Made by a program: the position numbers and the translations under genes. Below, one piece after another: positions 61,020 to 64,000 of a stretch of 64,000 bases of DNA (its first letter is position 1; each line of letters begins with the position of its first letter). The notes under the pieces are model-generated. The model searched no databases, was not told the origin of the DNA, and saw only the letters and a list, made by a program, of their open reading frames with translations. This DNA is from Dehalococcoidia bacterium (GTDB taxonomy: Bacteria; Chloroflexota; Dehalococcoidia; Lucifugimonadales; Lucifugimonadaceae): the NCBI GenBank assembly GCA_028285005.1, contig JANQQP010000007.1, positions 81,899 through 145,898 on the forward strand, given 5' to 3'.

Positions 61020-61955
61020 TTGTTCGGCAGACTGCGACGTAAAGAGAAGACTGAAGAGAGCGCGAAGAAGACAGGCTCGGCGTGGAAGCGCGCGTTTGGC
61101 GGTATCTTCGGACGTGGCGGCATCGACGATGACTTCTGGGAAGAACTCGAAGAAGCGCTGATCGTCTCGGACGTTGGCGTAAACACGTCGATGCAGATCA
61201 TCGAGGAGCTTCAGGAGCTGGCGGACGAGAGCGGGTGGAAAGAGACCGACGAGGTGCGTCAGGCGCTCCGCGACCGAATCGTGGAGACCTTCGATGGTCT
61301 GAGCGAAGAAGACCCTTTGCCGGACGATACATCGACCGTTCTGCTGGTGGTCGGAGTGAACGGCGTTGGGAAGACGACGAGCATTGCCAAGATCGCGCAG
61401 TCTGCGAAGAGCGAGGGTCGCAGCGTGCTGCTGGCGGCCGCGGACACCTTCAGGGCTGGGGCTATCGAACAGCTAAAGATCTGGGGCAACAGGCTCGATA
61501 TCCCGGTGATCGCCCAGAACGCAGGCGGAGACCCCGGCGCAGTCACATTTGACGCCATGTCGTCAGCGAAAGCTCGCGGCACAGACCTGGTGATCGTGGA
61601 CACCGCAGGCAGGCTCCACACGAAGCACAACCTGATGGAAGAACTGCGAAAGGTGCGCGGCATCATCGACCGCGAGGGCGCTGGCTACACGGTAAAGGTG
61701 CTTCTTGTGATCGACGGCAACACGGGTCAGAACGGTCTTTCGCAGGCCAAGGCGTTCACTGAAGCGGTTCGCTGTGATGGTGTGATGCTCACGAAGCTGG
61801 ACAGCACCGCAAAAGGTGGCATTGCTCTAGCTATCGCAGGCGAACTGGGGCTTCCGGTATGGTTCGCGGGTACCGGCGAGAAGGTGGAAGATATATCGGA
61901 GTTCGACCCAGAGGGGTTTGCCGACACCGTTCTGCCGGAGTCCATCGCTTCTTAA
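61020..61955 (+). CDS. ftsY: Signal recognition particle receptor FtsY
   Basis: A 311-residue GTPase docking SRP-ribosome complexes at the membrane. The N-terminal A-domain is short (about 30 charged residues, FGRLRRKEKTEESAKKTGSAW); the N domain follows (DFWEELEEALIVSDVGV), then G domain: P-loop VGVNGVGKTTSIAKI, AADTFRAGAIEQL, IVDTAGRLHTKHNLMEEL, LVIDGNTGQNGLSQAK, LTKLDSTAKGGIAL and GEKVEDISEFDPEGF. The TTG start at 61020 is ten bases after GAGG. Order rnc-x-ftsY is common. Confidence 0.94.
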   Translation: MFGRLRRKEKTEESAKKTGSAWKRAFGGIFGRGGIDDDFWEELEEALIVSDVGVNTSMQIIEELQELADESGWKETDEVRQALRDRIVETFDGLSEEDPLPDDTSTVLLVVGVNGVGKTTSIAKIAQSAKSEGRSVLLAAADTFRAGAIEQLKIWGNRLDIPVIAQNAGGDPGAVTFDAMSSAKARGTDLVIVDTAGRLHTKHNLMEELRKVRGIIDREGAGYTVKVLLVIDGNTGQNGLSQAKAFTEAVRCDGVMLTKLDSTAKGGIALAIAGELGLPVWFAGTGEKVEDISEFDPEGFADTVLPESIAS

Positions 61956-62065
61956 CCGTTCGTAACTCGGTTATGTTCGGACCTGAATGTTGTTAGCTGA
62001 CTGCGCCTGTTCGCGCCTAATGGCGGGCGAATACGTCGCGTTGAACGGCATGTTGATCGAATTCG

Positions 62066-64000
62066 ATGAGTGATCTCATTCTGTGGCTGCTGTCCGCTGA
62101 GATAGTGGGACTGGCGGCCTTCCCGCTGGTGTTCCGCGCCTTTCCCAGGCTGTCGGACCGCGGCTTCGGCTTGGCAATCCCGGCCGGGATGCTCATAGTC
62201 AGCACTCTGGTGTGGCTACTGAGCTACATCGGTGTGCTTCCAAACAGCACCTGGGCGTGGTGGCTGGTCGTCGCGGTCGTCGCAGCAGGCGGCGTTCTCG
62301 CAGTCCGGAACCATCTGTCGGCGCTCCGTTCGCTGGTCAGAGATCGATGGCCGGCTCTCGTCACCGCGCAGGTTGTGTTCCTGGTCTTCTTTGCTTTGTT
62401 CGCGCTCATGCGGGCCAACGACCCGAACATCACGAACACTGAGAAGCCGATGGAGATCCTGATGCTCAACGCGGCGGTGAGCGCAGACTCCGCTCCGCCC
62501 GAAGATCCATGGCTGGCAGGTGAGACGGTCGCTTACTACTACGGCGGTTACTGGAATCTTGGCGGGATTGCCACGTTGAGCATGGTGCCGACCGCGAGTG
62601 GTTTCAACCTGTCGCTGGCGCTGATCGCAGCGATGTCGGCTAGCGCGATGTTCTCACTGGTCTACAGCCTGGTGAGCCGTGAGGGCGGCGGTGTCCTGGC
62701 CGCTTCGGCTTCAGGGGTTGGAGCTTCTGTGCTTCTGCTGATCGCAGCGAGCCTGGCCGGCTGGTGGGAACTGGCAGCGCACCTCGGGGTTGGTTCGAAC
62801 GGCTTCTACGACTGGTTGGCGATAGACGGACTGCAGCGGAACGCGGACGTAGGGAACTGGCGGCCTGAACAGTTCTGGTGGTGGTTCCGGGCATCACGGG
62901 TGATCAACACGTTCGACGAGTCGGGTGTCGGGCTGGACTTCACGATCCAGGAGTTTCCTGCGTTCAGCTTCGTGCTCGGTGACCTTCATCCGCACGTTAT
63001 CTCGATTCCGTTCGTGATCGTGGGGCTCGCGGCTGCGTACAGCCTGTTCGTCTCGACAGACCGCTGGGGCTGGAGCTGGATCAGACGCAACCCGTTCTCG
63101 GCGGTAGCGATCGGACTGATCGTCGCCACATCGGGTTTCATCAACCAGGCCGACATTTTGCTGATGGCGGCGCTGTTCGGCGGCACCGTCGCACTGAAGG
63201 CCTACGGCGAGAGCGGCATGAACCTAGTCGCTTCAACTGTTCGGGCCGCTCCACCGCTTGCCGTGATAGCGGGAGTTGGCGTGGCAGTTTTCTCGCCGTT
63301 TTACTTCGGGACACTGGGCGGACAGCTTCAGTCGCCGCCTATAGCTCCTGTCGATTTCGGCACACGCCCGATTCACTTCTTGACGGTGTGGGGTGTCTTC
63401 CTGTTGCTGGCTGCTCCCTTCGTGGCGTTGCTTGCCGGGCCAGTTGCTCGCAAGTACGCGGGAGCGGCATGGCGCATGCGATCCGAGTTCCGGTTAGCGC
63501 CAGCCAGATTCATGGAGAGATTCTCGGAGTTGCGATACGCAGAAGACGACCCGCGGCCGAGGACTGGCGATCACGCGCCAGCTTCAGCCAGCGCAGAGCA
63601 GGCTTCATCTCAGCCGCAGAAACGAGTCAGCGAAGAAGACCGTCGTCTCCTACGCAACGTTGACCGCTGGCTGTGGATGACGCCGATTCTGTTGGCGGGC
63701 GTTCCGTACGTCGCGTGGGCGATCACGCATCTCGCGTTCAACGATGGGGCGTCGGGCGTCGATATCTTCACCCGGCTCGGAACCGCGTTGCCGCTGGGCA
63801 TCGTATTTGCAGTTCTGTTCTTCGTGACCGTGAGGAAGGCGCAGTCCGGCGAGACGTCGCCTTCGCCTTTTGTGCTGCTTGTCGCGACTCTGTCCGTTTA
63901 CATGCTGTTCGGAGCCGAGCTGTTCTTTGTCCACGACCTGTTTGGCAACCGCATGAACACTGTGTTCAAGTTCTACTACCAGGTCTGGATCATGATGTCG
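62066..64000 (+). CDS. DUF2298 (YYY domain) membrane protein, 3' end cut by window
   Basis: The reading frame from ATG at 62066 stays open to the window end (645 codons seen). Multiple TM helices are evident from the first residues (SDLILWLLSAEIVGLAAFPLVF). Family markers: NTEKPMEILMLNAAV, YYYGGYWNLGG (the YYY motif), DLHPHVISIPFVIVGL and, near the edge, NTVFKFYYQVW. Chloroflexota and some archaea carry it; a glycosyltransferase-like, GT-C-type role has been suggested but is unproven. Confidence 0.92.
   Translation, partial: MSDLILWLLSAEIVGLAAFPLVFRAFPRLSDRGFGLAIPAGMLIVSTLVWLLSYIGVLPNSTWAWWLVVAVVAAGGVLAVRNHLSALRSLVRDRWPALVTAQVVFLVFFALFALMRANDPNITNTEKPMEILMLNAAVSADSAPPEDPWLAGETVAYYYGGYWNLGGIATLSMVPTASGFNLSLALIAAMSASAMFSLVYSLVSREGGGVLAASASGVGASVLLLIAASLAGWWELAAHLGVGSNGFYDWLAIDGLQRNADVGNWRPEQFWWWFRASRVINTFDESGVGLDFTIQEFPAFSFVLGDLHPHVISIPFVIVGLAAAYSLFVSTDRWGWSWIRRNPFSAVAIGLIVATSGFINQADILLMAALFGGTVALKAYGESGMNLVASTVRAAPPLAVIAGVGVAVFSPFYFGTLGGQLQSPPIAPVDFGTRPIHFLTVWGVFLLLAAPFVALLAGPVARKYAGAAWRMRSEFRLAPARFMERFSELRYAEDDPRPRTGDHAPASASAEQASSQPQKRVSEEDRRLLRNVDRWLWMTPILLAGVPYVAWAITHLAFNDGASGVDIFTRLGTALPLGIVFAVLFFVTVRKAQSGETSPSPFVLLVATLSVYMLFGAELFFVHDLFGNRMNTVFKFYYQVWIMMS

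Overview
The window looks like a chromosomal segment of a free-living, high-GC (about 60%) bacterium of the phylum Chloroflexota, most probably a SAR202-like or other Dehalococcoidia-related lineage. This is inference from content: the last gene encodes a YYY-type DUF2298 membrane protein typical of Chloroflexota and some archaea; there are several lipoproteins with Thr/Pro-rich linkers; and small-molecule catabolic families are mixed (enolase superfamily, LDH2-type dehydrogenase, RraA, M20 amidohydrolases, L-2-hydroxyglutarate oxidase, glycerate kinase, HpcH/HpaI aldolase). No rRNA, tRNA, CRISPR array, phage module or transposase was recognised.

Layout. 0-9 kb: surface and membrane proteins (collagen-like lipoprotein cut by the left edge, two paralogous single-TM proteins, arrestin-fold protein, DUF4097 beta-helix lipoprotein, MFS transporter, TlpA-like thioredoxin) around an enolase-superfamily gene whose 3' end is duplicated across a small inserted gene. 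9-18 kb: SDR dehydrogenase, TfoX-N protein, a histidine kinase/response regulator pair, an NfeD protease/SPFH pair, VOC, APH-like kinase and NHL proteins. 18.3-20.8 kb: an accessory island with a winged-helix-like protein, a cluster of GATACAT/ATGTATC sites and two flanking 270-bp direct repeats. 20.9-33 kb: aldolase, methyltransferases, a ThuA plus Gfo/Idh/MocA operon, a DinG-type helicase with an exonuclease domain, OGG1-type glycosylase, HAD hydrolase, CCA-adding enzyme family protein, LDH2. 33-45 kb: NmrA-like protein, LhgO, an ArsR/SRPBCC operon with a readable promoter and operator, a BNR-repeat protein coupled to a MoaD-like protein, glycerate kinase, tandem M20 hydrolases, a sortase-like protein with Ser in place of Cys, RraA. 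45-54 kb: gmk, aroA, a TyrA-family dehydrogenase, PAC2 protein, RNase-H-like exonuclease and small lipoproteins. 54-64 kb: sucA-sucB (2-oxoglutarate dehydrogenase), a DsbA-family gene with an in-frame TGA at its active-site Cys, rnc, a lipoprotein, ftsY and the DUF2298 protein.

The most interesting observation is the DsbA/FrnE-like gene at 58421-59065. A strong Shine-Dalgarno and 16 family-typical codons precede an in-frame TGA exactly where the redox Cys belongs, and a 7-bp hairpin follows at a distance suitable for a bacterial SECIS element. It is probably a selenoprotein, although a nonsense mutation is not excluded. Other points worth checking are a mosaic intergenic repeat family with three hairpins (five copies, two pairs flanking single genes), the 930-bp insertion that duplicated an enolase-family 3' end, and several enzymes with altered catalytic residues (sortase Cys to Ser, TyrA without its two His, E2 acyltransferase Asp to Glu).
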